36,504 bases of DNA from Erwinia sp. ErVv1. GTDB taxonomy: Bacteria > Pseudomonadota > Gammaproteobacteria > Enterobacterales > Enterobacteriaceae. Position numbers and translations under genes: made by a program. Shown in pieces: positions 7,925 to 15,292 of the stretch. The stretch is taken from positions 90,722 through 127,225 of the forward strand of contig NZ_CDPK01000010.1 in the NCBI RefSeq assembly GCF_900068895.1, read 5' to 3'. Under the pieces are notes generated by a model. It was not told the origin of the DNA, made no database searches, and saw only the letters and a list, made by a program, of their open reading frames with translations. Numbering within the stretch: the stretch's first letter is position 1; each line of letters opens with the position of its first letter.

Positions 7925-8061
7925 CGGATAATTAACAATTGGATTGACGGCTATTATCATTATTAATAAATAAAAAGTCTGAGTTTATTTAAAAGTTTTA
8001 TAACTAAAATTAGATCTTTTTAAAGTAAAGAAATCGGTATATTAAAAGCATGACATCGGAC

Positions 8062-8072
8062 CACTTAATTAA
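8062..8072 (+). promoter_or_regulatory. Shared element CACTTAATTAA, rightward copy
   Basis: The same 11 bases as at 7675-7685, here in the leader of the reductase gene and 18 bases after a TATATT hexamer. The position relative to the -10 differs from the leftward copy by 12 bases, about one helical turn. Confidence 0.35.
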
Positions 8073-8131
8073 AACTTATGTAATGCGTCCGCGACAGAAT
8101 TAAAGACTTTTAAATTTTGGAGTTGAACACC

Positions 8132-10909
8132 ATGAATACACTCACCCCAATCCTGAATCCCCTGACTCTGCCAAACGGTGCCGTACTTAAAAACCGCCTG
8201 CTGATGGCGCCAATGACCACCTGCACCGGTTTTTATGATGGTACGGTCACCAGTGAGCTGGTGGAGTACTACCGCGATCGTGCCGGCAGCATCGGTACCG
8301 TCATTGTTGAATGCTGCTTTATTGACCCGAAAGGTCCTGCTTTCCCGGGCGCGATTGCCATCGACAGCGACAACAAAATCTCCGGCCTGAAGAAAATTGC
8401 GGATGCGATCAAGTCCAAAGGCTCTAAGGCGATTTTGCAGATTTATCACGGCGGCAGGATGGTTGAGCCGGAACTGATTGGCGGCAGAACGCCGGTCGCC
8501 CCCAGCGCCATTGCCGCTCCGCGCGAAGGCGCAACCACCCCGCAGGCGCTGAGCGGAGAAGAAGTTGAGGTGATGATCACCAAATTCGGTGATGCGGTAA
8601 ACCGCGCCATTAAAGCCGGCTTCGATGGCGTGGAGATCCACGGCGCCAATACCTATCTGATTCAGCAGTTTTACTCACCAAACTCTAACCAGCGCGACGA
8701 TAAATGGGGCGGAAGCCGGGATAACCGCGCGCGTTTCCCGCTTGAAGTCCTTGAGATTACGCACAAAATGGCGGAGCGGTTTGCTGACAGCGCTTTTATT
8801 ATCGGCTATCGCTTCTCTCCCGAAGAGCTTGAAGTGCCCGGCATTCGCTTTGATGACACGATGTACCTGCTGGAAAAACTCGCTGCTCGCGGGCTGGACT
8901 ACGTGCATTTCTCCGTCGGGCAGTTGCTGCGCTCCTCCATCGTGGACAGGGAGGATCCGACGCCGCTGATTGAAAAGTATCGCGCCATGCGCTCAGAGAC
9001 GCTGGCGAGAATTCCGGTGATTGGCGTCGGTGGCGTGGTCAATAAGGCCGACGCCGAGCGCGGCCTGGAGATGGGTTTTGACCTGGTCGCGATTGGTAAG
9101 GCCTGCATTGCCTACCCCGACTGGGCTGACCGCATTATTAACAACGACCATCTTGAGCTGTTCATCGACAGCACCCGGCGTGAAGCGCTGAACATCCCTG
9201 AACCGCTGTGGCGTTTCTCGCTGGTGGACGCGATGATCCGCGATATGAGCACCGCCGGGCGCAAATATAAAGCCGGTGTCTATCAGGAGAAAGTGGAAGC
9301 CGAAGCCCTGAAGCTGAAAATTGACGTCATGCTGGATACCGACCGCATTACCGATATTATGCTGGTGCCGGACGACACGCTGGACGTTGATTTCACCACC
9401 ACCTTTGAGAGCCTGCGTTCACGGATCCTGGTCGCCAACAGCCCCCATGTGGATGCCATTACCGGTGCGACCACGCAGAGTGAAGCGCTGAAAAAAGCCG
9501 TTTCCCGCGCGCTGGCCACCTCCAGTAAAGAACAGGTCATCGAAGAGGGCGGCAATCCTCAGGCACCGCAGAACTACGATGTGGTGGTGATCGGTAGCGG
9601 CGGCGCGGGCCTGGCGGCGGCTATTCAGGCCTGCGATGAAGGCGCCCGCGTAGCGATCATCGAAAAAATGCCGACGATTGGCGGTAACACGATTAAAGCC
9701 TCGGTCGGGATGAATGCGGCAGAAACCCGCTTCCAGAAGTTAAAAGGTATCGAAGACAGTAAAGAGCTGTTCTTTGAAGAGACGCTAAAAGGCGGGAAAT
9801 GCAAAAACAACCCGGTGCTGCTGCGCGAACTGGTCGAGCTGGCACCTGAGGCGATTGAGTGGCTGGCCGCGAAAGATATCGTATTAAACGACATCACCAT
9901 TACCGGCGGGATGAGCATTGACCGTACCCACCGCCCTGCGGATCGCTCTGCGGTAGGGGGCTTTTTGATCAGTGGCCTGGTGAAAAACATCAATAAGCGC
10001 AATATTGAGGTGCTGCTGGAAACGTCCGTCTCCGAAATCCTTGTGGAAAAAGGCGTCGTGACCGGCGTTAAGGTGGTGGACGAATACAATGACAGCCGCA
10101 TCCTCAATGCGAAAAGCGTGATTGTGGCCACCGGCGGATTTAGTGCCAATCGCGAGATGGTGGTGAAGTATCGCCCCGAGCTGGACGGCTTTGTAACCAC
10201 TAACCATAAAGGTGCGACCGGCAGCGGTATCGCCATGTTGCAGCAGATCGGTGCCGATACCGTCGATATGGGCGAAATTCAGATCCACCCAACCGTCGAG
10301 CAAACCACCTCATATCTGGTGTCAGAAGCGATTCGCGGCGGCGGTGCTATTCTGGTCAGCCAGGCCGGTAAGCGCTTCTTTAATGAGATGGAAACCCGCG
10401 ACAAAGTCTCAGCGGAAATCATTGCCCTGCCGGAAAAAAGTGCCTGGGTTATCTTTGATGAGCAGGTGCGGATGAACAATAAAGCCGCCGATGAGTATAT
10501 CGCCAAAGGATTTGTGGTAAGCGCTCCATCACCCCATGCACTGGCGGTTAAGCTGAATATGGATCACCATGCCCTGCTGGCCACGCTGGAGCGCTACAAC
10601 CTGTTCGCTGAGCAGCAGAATGACGAAGACTTTGGTCGTAAAACCGCGCTGCGCCATCCGCTCAATCAGGGACCTTTCTACGCTATCCGCATTGCCCCCG
10701 GCGTGCATCACACCATGGGCGGCGTGACCATCAATCGCGATACGGCGGTACTGAATACGCAGAAAGAGGTGATTGAAGGGGCCTGGGCAGCCGGTGAAGT
10801 CGTTGGCGGCATCCACGGTGCAAACCGGATCGGTGGCAACGCGATAGCCGATATTATTATCTTTGGCATACTGGCAGGGCGTAATGCAGCAGCACTGGCG
10901 CGCCGCTAA
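8132..10909 (+). CDS. Soluble NADH:fumarate reductase, OYE/FMN_bind/FAD_binding_2 fusion
   Basis: The 925-residue protein has three flavin domains and no signal peptide. Residues 1-340 are an old-yellow-enzyme-like NADH:flavin oxidoreductase with the His170-Gly-Ala-Asn173 active-site pair. Residues about 380-465 are an FMN_bind domain with Asp441-Ala-Ile-Thr-Gly-Ala-Thr447, the ApbE recognition motif in which the last Thr carries FMN through a phosphoester. Residues about 475-925 are a fumarate reductase/flavocytochrome c FAD domain starting with Gly-Ser-Gly-Gly-Ala-Gly. The Shewanella Fcc3 catalytic residues align: His719 (His365), Arg735 (Arg381), the proton-donating Arg756 in Thr-Arg-Asp (Arg402), His860 (His504) and Arg899 (Arg544). 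This is the architecture of the cytoplasmic Klebsiella pneumoniae NADH:fumarate oxidoreductase, so fumarate + NADH to succinate is the likely reaction; other 2-enoates are possible. The ATG at 8132 follows TTGGAG. ApbE follows in the same unit. Confidence 0.88.
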   Translation: MNTLTPILNPLTLPNGAVLKNRLLMAPMTTCTGFYDGTVTSELVEYYRDRAGSIGTVIVECCFIDPKGPAFPGAIAIDSDNKISGLKKIADAIKSKGSKAILQIYHGGRMVEPELIGGRTPVAPSAIAAPREGATTPQALSGEEVEVMITKFGDAVNRAIKAGFDGVEIHGANTYLIQQFYSPNSNQRDDKWGGSRDNRARFPLEVLEITHKMAERFADSAFIIGYRFSPEELEVPGIRFDDTMYLLEKLAARGLDYVHFSVGQLLRSSIVDREDPTPLIEKYRAMRSETLARIPVIGVGGVVNKADAERGLEMGFDLVAIGKACIAYPDWADRIINNDHLELFIDSTRREALNIPEPLWRFSLVDAMIRDMSTAGRKYKAGVYQEKVEAEALKLKIDVMLDTDRITDIMLVPDDTLDVDFTTTFESLRSRILVANSPHVDAITGATTQSEALKKAVSRALATSSKEQVIEEGGNPQAPQNYDVVVIGSGGAGLAAAIQACDEGARVAIIEKMPTIGGNTIKASVGMNAAETRFQKLKGIEDSKELFFEETLKGGKCKNNPVLLRELVELAPEAIEWLAAKDIVLNDITITGGMSIDRTHRPADRSAVGGFLISGLVKNINKRNIEVLLETSVSEILVEKGVVTGVKVVDEYNDSRILNAKSVIVATGGFSANREMVVKYRPELDGFVTTNHKGATGSGIAMLQQIGADTVDMGEIQIHPTVEQTTSYLVSEAIRGGGAILVSQAGKRFFNEMETRDKVSAEIIALPEKSAWVIFDEQVRMNNKAADEYIAKGFVVSAPSPHALAVKLNMDHHALLATLERYNLFAEQQNDEDFGRKTALRHPLNQGPFYAIRIAPGVHHTMGGVTINRDTAVLNTQKEVIEGAWAAGEVVGGIHGANRIGGNAIADIIIFGILAGRNAAALARR

Positions 10910-10920
10910 ACAGCGGAGTG

Positions 10921-10950
10921 CTACAGATGGAGCCAGGTAAATAAGCAGAC
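10921..10950 (+). repeat. Dispersed short repeat, copy 2
   Basis: CTACAG followed closely by AGCCAGG-x-A-x-ATAAGCAGAC occurs here, between the reductase and apbE, and also at 2284-2320 upstream of araE. The 20-base core differs at two positions. It may be a small dispersed intergenic repeat of this genome; no coding role is seen. Confidence 0.4.
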
Positions 10951-11013
10951 GTGGTAAGCAGCGCGGAACGGTATTACGCGCAGTGACGTCGTCCAACAGC
11001 GAGGAGAGAAATC

Positions 11014-11979
11014 ATGTCAACAGAGGATCGGGTTTACGGCTATTCCGCCGTGTTGATGGGTTCACCGATCCTGCTTAAGCTGTTTGAACATAACGAAGGC
11101 CGGGCCGCGCGCGTCTTTCGCCTGATTAAACAGCTGGAAACGCTGCTGACGGTAAATCGGGCGCATTCCGGGGTGATGACGATTAACCATGCGGCGGGCG
11201 ACCACCCTGTGGTGGTTAGCCAGCCTGTATTTGATCTTATTGCCCGGGCAAAAGAAGTCAGCATGGTGCCCGGCAGCTGTTTTAATCTCGCCATTGGGCC
11301 GCTGGTAAAGCGCTGGAGAATTGGCTTTAACGGCGACAGCGTGCCGCCTGCGGAGGAGATCCACGCTCTGCGGGCGCTGACTCAGCCGCAGCAGGTGATC
11401 CTGGACCCGCAGTTACGTTCGGTCTTTCTGGAAAAACGCGGAATGGAGATAGACCTGGGCGCCATAGCCAAAGGGTATATCGCTGACCGGGTAAGGGATG
11501 TGCTGCGGCAGGAAGGAGTGGAAAACGCGTTAATCAATCTGGGTGGCAACGTTCAGACGCTGGGCGGTACTCCGGACGGTTCGCCCGGCAGCTGGGGGAT
11601 TGGCCTGAAAAAACCCTTTGGCGCGCCGGATGAGCTGATTGGCGTGATAAACGTCACCGGTAAATCCGTGGTTACCTCAGGCGTTTATGAGCGTTACTTT
11701 GAAATTCAGGGGCAGCGCTACCACCATATCCTCGATCCCCACACCGGCTACCCGCTGGATAACGAACTGCTCAGCGTCACCGTCATTTCTGAGGACTCGA
11801 TCGATGGCGATATTTTTACCACGCTGCTGTACGGCATGGGCATAGAGAAAAGCCTTGCTTACCTTGCCGACATACCGGGTATTGAAGCCCTGTTTGTGAC
11901 CCGCGATCGGCGGGTTGTCTTGTCGTCGCGGCGGCAGTTCTCCTTTACCCTGCTGGACGACAGCTATCGCCTGGCCTGA
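11014..11979 (+). CDS. apbE: FAD:protein FMN transferase (ApbE)
   Basis: The 321-residue protein belongs to the ApbE flavin transferase family, which moves FMN from FAD onto a Thr or Ser of an FMN_bind domain. Family motifs are clear: Glu-Ile-Asp-Leu-Gly-Ala-Ile-Ala-Lys-Gly-Tyr near 145-155, Ile-Asn-Leu-Gly-Gly-Asn at 174-179, His-Ile-Leu-Asp-Pro-His-Thr-Gly-Tyr-Pro at 238-247, and Asp-Gly-Asp-x-x-Thr-Thr at 264-270, part of the Mg2+ site. Unlike classical ApbE lipoproteins there is no signal peptide or lipobox, so it should act in the cytoplasm. That fits its neighbour 104 bp upstream, a cytoplasmic reductase with a matching motif. An AGGAGAG ribosome binding site precedes the ATG. It converges on dcuR with 18 bp between the stops and no visible terminator. 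Confidence 0.92.
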   Translation: MSTEDRVYGYSAVLMGSPILLKLFEHNEGRAARVFRLIKQLETLLTVNRAHSGVMTINHAAGDHPVVVSQPVFDLIARAKEVSMVPGSCFNLAIGPLVKRWRIGFNGDSVPPAEEIHALRALTQPQQVILDPQLRSVFLEKRGMEIDLGAIAKGYIADRVRDVLRQEGVENALINLGGNVQTLGGTPDGSPGSWGIGLKKPFGAPDELIGVINVTGKSVVTSGVYERYFEIQGQRYHHILDPHTGYPLDNELLSVTVISEDSIDGDIFTTLLYGMGIEKSLAYLADIPGIEALFVTRDRRVVLSSRRQFSFTLLDDSYRLA

Positions 11980-11997
11980 CGTCAGAAGCGGATAATA

Positions 11998-12717
11998 TTA
12001 CTGGCAGAATTGCCTGAGCAGGGCCTGATGCTCGACCTGTAGTCGGTAGCGGTACACCGGCCTGCCCGTGGCACCGTAGTGAAGGTTGGTTGACAGAATG
12101 TGCCGCTGAGCCAGCCAGATAAGGTATTTCCGGCAGGATACGCGGGAGATATTGACCGCAGCGGCCAGCTCATCGGTGGAAAACTCGGTGCCGGGGTGCG
12201 CATCAATCCACTGACAGAGGGTCCGTAGGGTTTGCGGCGTTAACCCTTTGGGAAGACGGTTCGTTTCGCCATTCTCCGCAGGATTACCGTGCAGCAGCAC
12301 ATCGACATCGGCCTGTTCGAAATATTGATGATTGTCCTTGAGCGATTTTTTATGCCGCCATCCGGTCAGCGACTCTTCAAAACGTGAAAACTGGAACGGC
12401 TTAATCAGGTAATCGACGACGCCATAGTGCAGTGACTGCTGGATGGTGTCGGCATCGGCGGCGGAAGAGATCACAATGACGTCAATGCTGCGCTTTGCGT
12501 GGCGCAGCTCCGGCAGCAGATCCAGACCGTTGTCCTGCTGCATATAGATATCCAGCAGGATCAGGTCTACCGGCAGGGTGCTGTCCAGCAGTATCTCTTT
12601 CGCCTGTTTCAGCGTGGAGGCAATGCCGCAGCAGGTGAAACCGGGGATCTGGCCGATGTAGCAGCGGTTTAGCTCTGCGACCATCGCATCATCATCAACG
12701 ACTAACACATTTAGCAT
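11998..12717 (-). CDS. dcuR: C4-dicarboxylate response regulator DcuR
   Basis: At 239 residues it matches E. coli DcuR in length and along its whole sequence. The N-terminal receiver domain has the acidic pair Asp8-Asp9, the phosphoacceptor Asp56 in Leu-Leu-Asp-Ile-Tyr-Met, and Lys-Pro-Phe near 106. The CitB/DcuR-type C-terminal region includes Thr-Pro-Gln-Thr-Leu-Arg-Thr-Leu and the helix-turn-helix around Phe-Ser-Thr-Asp-Glu-Leu-Ala to Cys-Arg-Lys-Tyr-Leu. In E. coli it activates dcuB, fumB and frdABCD in response to C4-dicarboxylates. The start overlaps the dcuS stop by 7 bp, so translation is probably coupled. Here the likely targets are the DASS-fumA and reductase-apbE promoters nearby. 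Confidence 0.95.
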   Translation of the reverse strand: MLNVLVVDDDAMVAELNRCYIGQIPGFTCCGIASTLKQAKEILLDSTLPVDLILLDIYMQQDNGLDLLPELRHAKRSIDVIVISSAADADTIQQSLHYGVVDYLIKPFQFSRFEESLTGWRHKKSLKDNHQYFEQADVDVLLHGNPAENGETNRLPKGLTPQTLRTLCQWIDAHPGTEFSTDELAAAVNISRVSCRKYLIWLAQRHILSTNLHYGATGRPVYRYRLQVEHQALLRQFCQ

Positions 12718-14318
12718 GCGCGTATGTTTCCTCCATCCCAGGGCAGTTGGACTAAAAATTGGGTGTAAACACCGGGTTCGGATTCTACGATAATTTCGCC
12801 TCCAATGCTCAGCGTCTGCTGTCGGGTAAGAAATAAGCCCATGCCGCGACGCTCTCCTTTGGCTGAAAAACCTTTCTCGAAAATCGCGTCCAGGTGCGCG
12901 GCCGGAATGCCCGGCCCATCATCGCTGACCTCACAGGCCAGCCAGCCATTGTGATAGTGCAGCAGAACGTTCACCTCGCCTTCGGGCTGTCCGCTCATCG
13001 CCTCAAAGGCATTTTCTATCAGGTTGCCCAACACGGTAATCAGCGTGGAAACCTGTTTTTCATTGCTGCTTTCGGGCAGAAAGCTGTCTTCATTCAGCGT
13101 GAGCTGGTGGCCGGTGTCCGATGCGTGGTTGATCTTGCTTAACAGGAAACCGGCCACCACCGGCGATTTGATCCGCAGCAGCAGTGAACCAATCTCCGTC
13201 TGGTAGTTATTGGCCGTTTTAAGAATGTAATCCTCAAGCTGCGTATAGCTCTTCATATGCAGCAGGCCCAGAATAACATGCAGCTTGTTCATAAACTCGT
13301 GAGAGTGCGCGCGCAGGTTATCGACGTAGTTCACCATGCCGTTCATCCGCTGCATCAGTTGGGTGACTTCAGTTTTATCACGGAAGGTACAAATTGCTCC
13401 CAGTACCGCACCATTGCTGCGTACCGGCACCGTATTGCTGAGCAGGATGCGACCATTAACGTGGATCTCTTCATCCTGCCGGGCAATATTGTTGCGTAAC
13501 ACGTCGCGCAAATTAGCGATAATATTGCCCGCGTCCGCGGCGGTTGAGCCCATACAGAGCTGCCGCGCCTCCTCGTTTATCAGCGTCACCTGGGCCTGGT
13601 CATCGACCGCGATAACCCCTTCCCGAATGGATTGCAGCATCGCCTGCCGCTGCTCAAACAGCGCGGAAATCTCGTAAGGCTCCAGCCCAAACAGCAGACG
13701 TTTTAACACCGTGACCAGACAAACCGCGCCCGTTGCGCCGACCAGCGTGCCGAACAGTACCGTCCAGAGAATATCCCAGCGGCTATGGTTAATCTGCTGC
13801 GTCACGCTGCTGAGGGAGATACCAATCGCCACCACGCCGATCTGCTGGCGCTGCCCATTATACACCGGCGTAAAAACCCGTAGCGCCTCATCCAGAATGC
13901 CCTTGTTTACGGCGATATTCTCATGCCCCTGGAGCGCCGCGTTGAGATCGTCACCGATAAAGTGCTGATTGATGGCCTGAGGATTAGGGTGGGAATATCG
14001 TCGCCCCTGCATATTGGTCACTACCACAAATAGCAGGCCGTTGTTTTTTTGCACGGCCATCGCGATGGGCTGAATAATGTTGCTGTCGGGGGGCAGGGTA
14101 AGCCCCCGCTGGATATCAGGTGACGCCGCCAGCGTCCGGGCAGCGGCCAGCGCCTTATCTTTTACCCCTTCACGGGTAACATTGCCGATCTGCACCACGT
14201 AAAGAAAGTGTACGCTCAGTAGTACCACCAGAATTACCGTGCCGAGCATCAGCGAGACGGTCGTGCTGAGTTTCATCGGGCGCTTGCGCAGCGGCGAGGG
14301 TTTTCGTGAATCATTCAT
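12711..14318 (-). CDS. dcuS: C4-dicarboxylate sensor histidine kinase DcuS
   Basis: A 535-residue membrane kinase of the CitA/DcuS family (E. coli DcuS 543). A short basic N-terminus precedes TM1 (about 19-43), then a periplasmic PAS domain, TM2 (about 182-205), a cytoplasmic PAS (about 220-315) and the kinase core. The dicarboxylate-binding residues known from E. coli are at identical positions: Arg107, His110, Phe120, Arg147 and Phe149, so fumarate/malate/succinate sensing is likely. The phosphoacceptor is His340 in Ser-His-Glu-Phe-Met-Asn-Lys. The N box (Asn-Leu-Ile-Glu-Asn-Ala) and G1 box (Asp-Asp-Gly-Pro-Gly-Ile) are intact. Its ATG is 2 bp after the narL stop, an arrangement that makes narL-dcuS-dcuR one probable operon. 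No strong ribosome binding site is seen, so it may depend on translation of narL. Confidence 0.95.
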   Translation of the reverse strand: MNDSRKPSPLRKRPMKLSTTVSLMLGTVILVVLLSVHFLYVVQIGNVTREGVKDKALAAARTLAASPDIQRGLTLPPDSNIIQPIAMAVQKNNGLLFVVVTNMQGRRYSHPNPQAINQHFIGDDLNAALQGHENIAVNKGILDEALRVFTPVYNGQRQQIGVVAIGISLSSVTQQINHSRWDILWTVLFGTLVGATGAVCLVTVLKRLLFGLEPYEISALFEQRQAMLQSIREGVIAVDDQAQVTLINEEARQLCMGSTAADAGNIIANLRDVLRNNIARQDEEIHVNGRILLSNTVPVRSNGAVLGAICTFRDKTEVTQLMQRMNGMVNYVDNLRAHSHEFMNKLHVILGLLHMKSYTQLEDYILKTANNYQTEIGSLLLRIKSPVVAGFLLSKINHASDTGHQLTLNEDSFLPESSNEKQVSTLITVLGNLIENAFEAMSGQPEGEVNVLLHYHNGWLACEVSDDGPGIPAAHLDAIFEKGFSAKGERRGMGLFLTRQQTLSIGGEIIVESEPGVYTQFLVQLPWDGGNIRAC

Positions 14319-14320
14319 GC

Positions 14321-14965
14321 TTATTGATGCCCACTTTGCAAAGCCCAGACGGCGGCTTCCACACGCGATTTTAAGCGCATTTTTTTCAGCAGATGTTTAA
14401 CGTGAACTTTCACCGTGCTTTCCGTTATGCAGAGCCGTCGGGCGATCGCCTTGTTGGTCATTCCCTGGGCAATCAGCCGCAGAATGTCGCGTTCGCGGCG
14501 GGTAAGCTGGCTGATATCGCGTGCCTCCGGGCGGTTTTCCCGCAGGCTGGTCACCAGTACGTTGGTGAGCGCGTCACTTAATACCATCTGCCCGGCAGCG
14601 GCCTGATGCAGCGACTTTAGCAGCTCCTCTGGCTCCATATCCTTCAGCAGGTAGCCATCGGCACCGCCGCGGATAGCGTTGACCACGTCATCTTCGTGAT
14701 CGGACACGGTAAACACCACAATCCGGCCGGTAAGTTCCAGCGTGCGCAGCTGCACCAGCGTACTCAGCCCGTTCATGCCGGGCATATTCAGATCGAGCAG
14801 GATCAGATCGGGGTCGTGTAGCCCGGCCAGGGCCACGCCCTGTTCCCCGTTACTGGCTTCAGCGACTACCAGCAGGCGATCGTCCAGCCCAATCAGCTGC
14901 TTTACGCCATTGCGTAGCATGGGATGATCGTCAATCAGTAGCAGAGTGGCGGCTTTTTTTTTCAC
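14321..14965 (-). CDS. narL: Nitrate response regulator NarL
   Basis: NarL of the LuxR/FixJ class. The receiver domain (1-125) has Asp12-Asp13, phosphoacceptor Asp58 and Lys near 108. The C-terminal helix-turn-helix has Leu-Thr-Arg-Arg-Glu-Arg-Asp-Ile-Leu and Ile-Thr-Glu-Ser-Thr-Val-Lys-Val-His. The GTG start at 14965 (GGGA 8 bases upstream) gives 214 residues against 216 in E. coli; in-frame ATGs at 15037 and 15085 would add N-terminal residues the family lacks, though 15037 has an AGGGA about 10 bases upstream. NarL activates narK and narG and represses fumarate respiration when nitrate is present. The cognate sensor gene narX, normally adjacent, is missing; the gene is instead followed 2 bp later by dcuS. 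NarQ elsewhere in the genome could phosphorylate it. Confidence 0.93.
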   Translation of the reverse strand: MKKKAATLLLIDDHPMLRNGVKQLIGLDDRLLVVAEASNGEQGVALAGLHDPDLILLDLNMPGMNGLSTLVQLRTLELTGRIVVFTVSDHEDDVVNAIRGGADGYLLKDMEPEELLKSLHQAAAGQMVLSDALTNVLVTSLRENRPEARDISQLTRRERDILRLIAQGMTNKAIARRLCITESTVKVHVKHLLKKMRLKSRVEAAVWALQSGHQ

Positions 14966-15165
14966 AGCATATATCCCATAAGCGCGTGGCCGGGCGTTCC
15001 GGCCACTAAAATCGGTCGTCGACGCTATTTTACCCATCGCTATTGTTATCCCTATACCACCAAAGAGGTAAGCATTAATTTCCATCGTGGGGAGGTGTCG
15101 GGAGGCATTACGAAAAAAAAGAGATTATTCCCATTAATATTCTGTGTTTATGTCGACATCAACAA

Positions 15166-15181
15166 TACCCCTTAAGAGGTT
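15166..15181. promoter_or_regulatory. NarL/NarP 7-2-7 site upstream of narK
   Basis: TACCCCT-TA-AGAGGTT forms an inverted pair of NarL heptamers (consensus TACYYMT) with a 2-bp spacer: the left one matches fully, the right one at six of seven bases. The centre is about 93 bp upstream of the predicted narK start, close to the activating 7-2-7 site described for E. coli narK. Confidence 0.65.
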
Positions 15182-15218
15182 AGCAGACCCTGATGAGAAA
15201 AATTTACCTGCCGGGCCG

Positions 15219-15232
15219 TTGATTTACATCAA
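15219..15232. promoter_or_regulatory. FNR box of narK
   Basis: TTGAT-TTAC-ATCAA is a perfect FNR box. With FNR at the usual -41.5, transcription would start near 15267, leaving a 26-base leader before narK. The narL start faces the other way, so the same region may also serve the narL operon. Confidence 0.85.
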
Positions 15233-15292
15233 CCTGATAAGAGGGGGGGATCAGCAGGATGTGGGTCAATTTTATCTGCCAGCGAGAAACTG

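Larger units (their letters stand above)
7533..8131. promoter_or_regulatory. 599-bp divergent regulatory region
   Basis: This AT-rich gap separates the DASS-fumA and reductase-apbE units and contains no supported gene. It has two perfect FNR boxes (7722-7735 and 7911-7924), an 11-bp element present once in each direction (7675-7685 and 8062-8072), a perfect palindrome GGGTTTAAACCC at 7785-7796, and -10-like TATATT hexamers facing left (7692-7697) and right (8038-8043). The leaders would be long, about 150 bases leftward and 80 or more rightward. Confidence 0.7.

Noticed and set aside
14966..15292. A missing or broken narX in the narL-narK gap
   Set aside because: The gap holds only regulatory sites; no kinase motif or remnant is visible in any frame.
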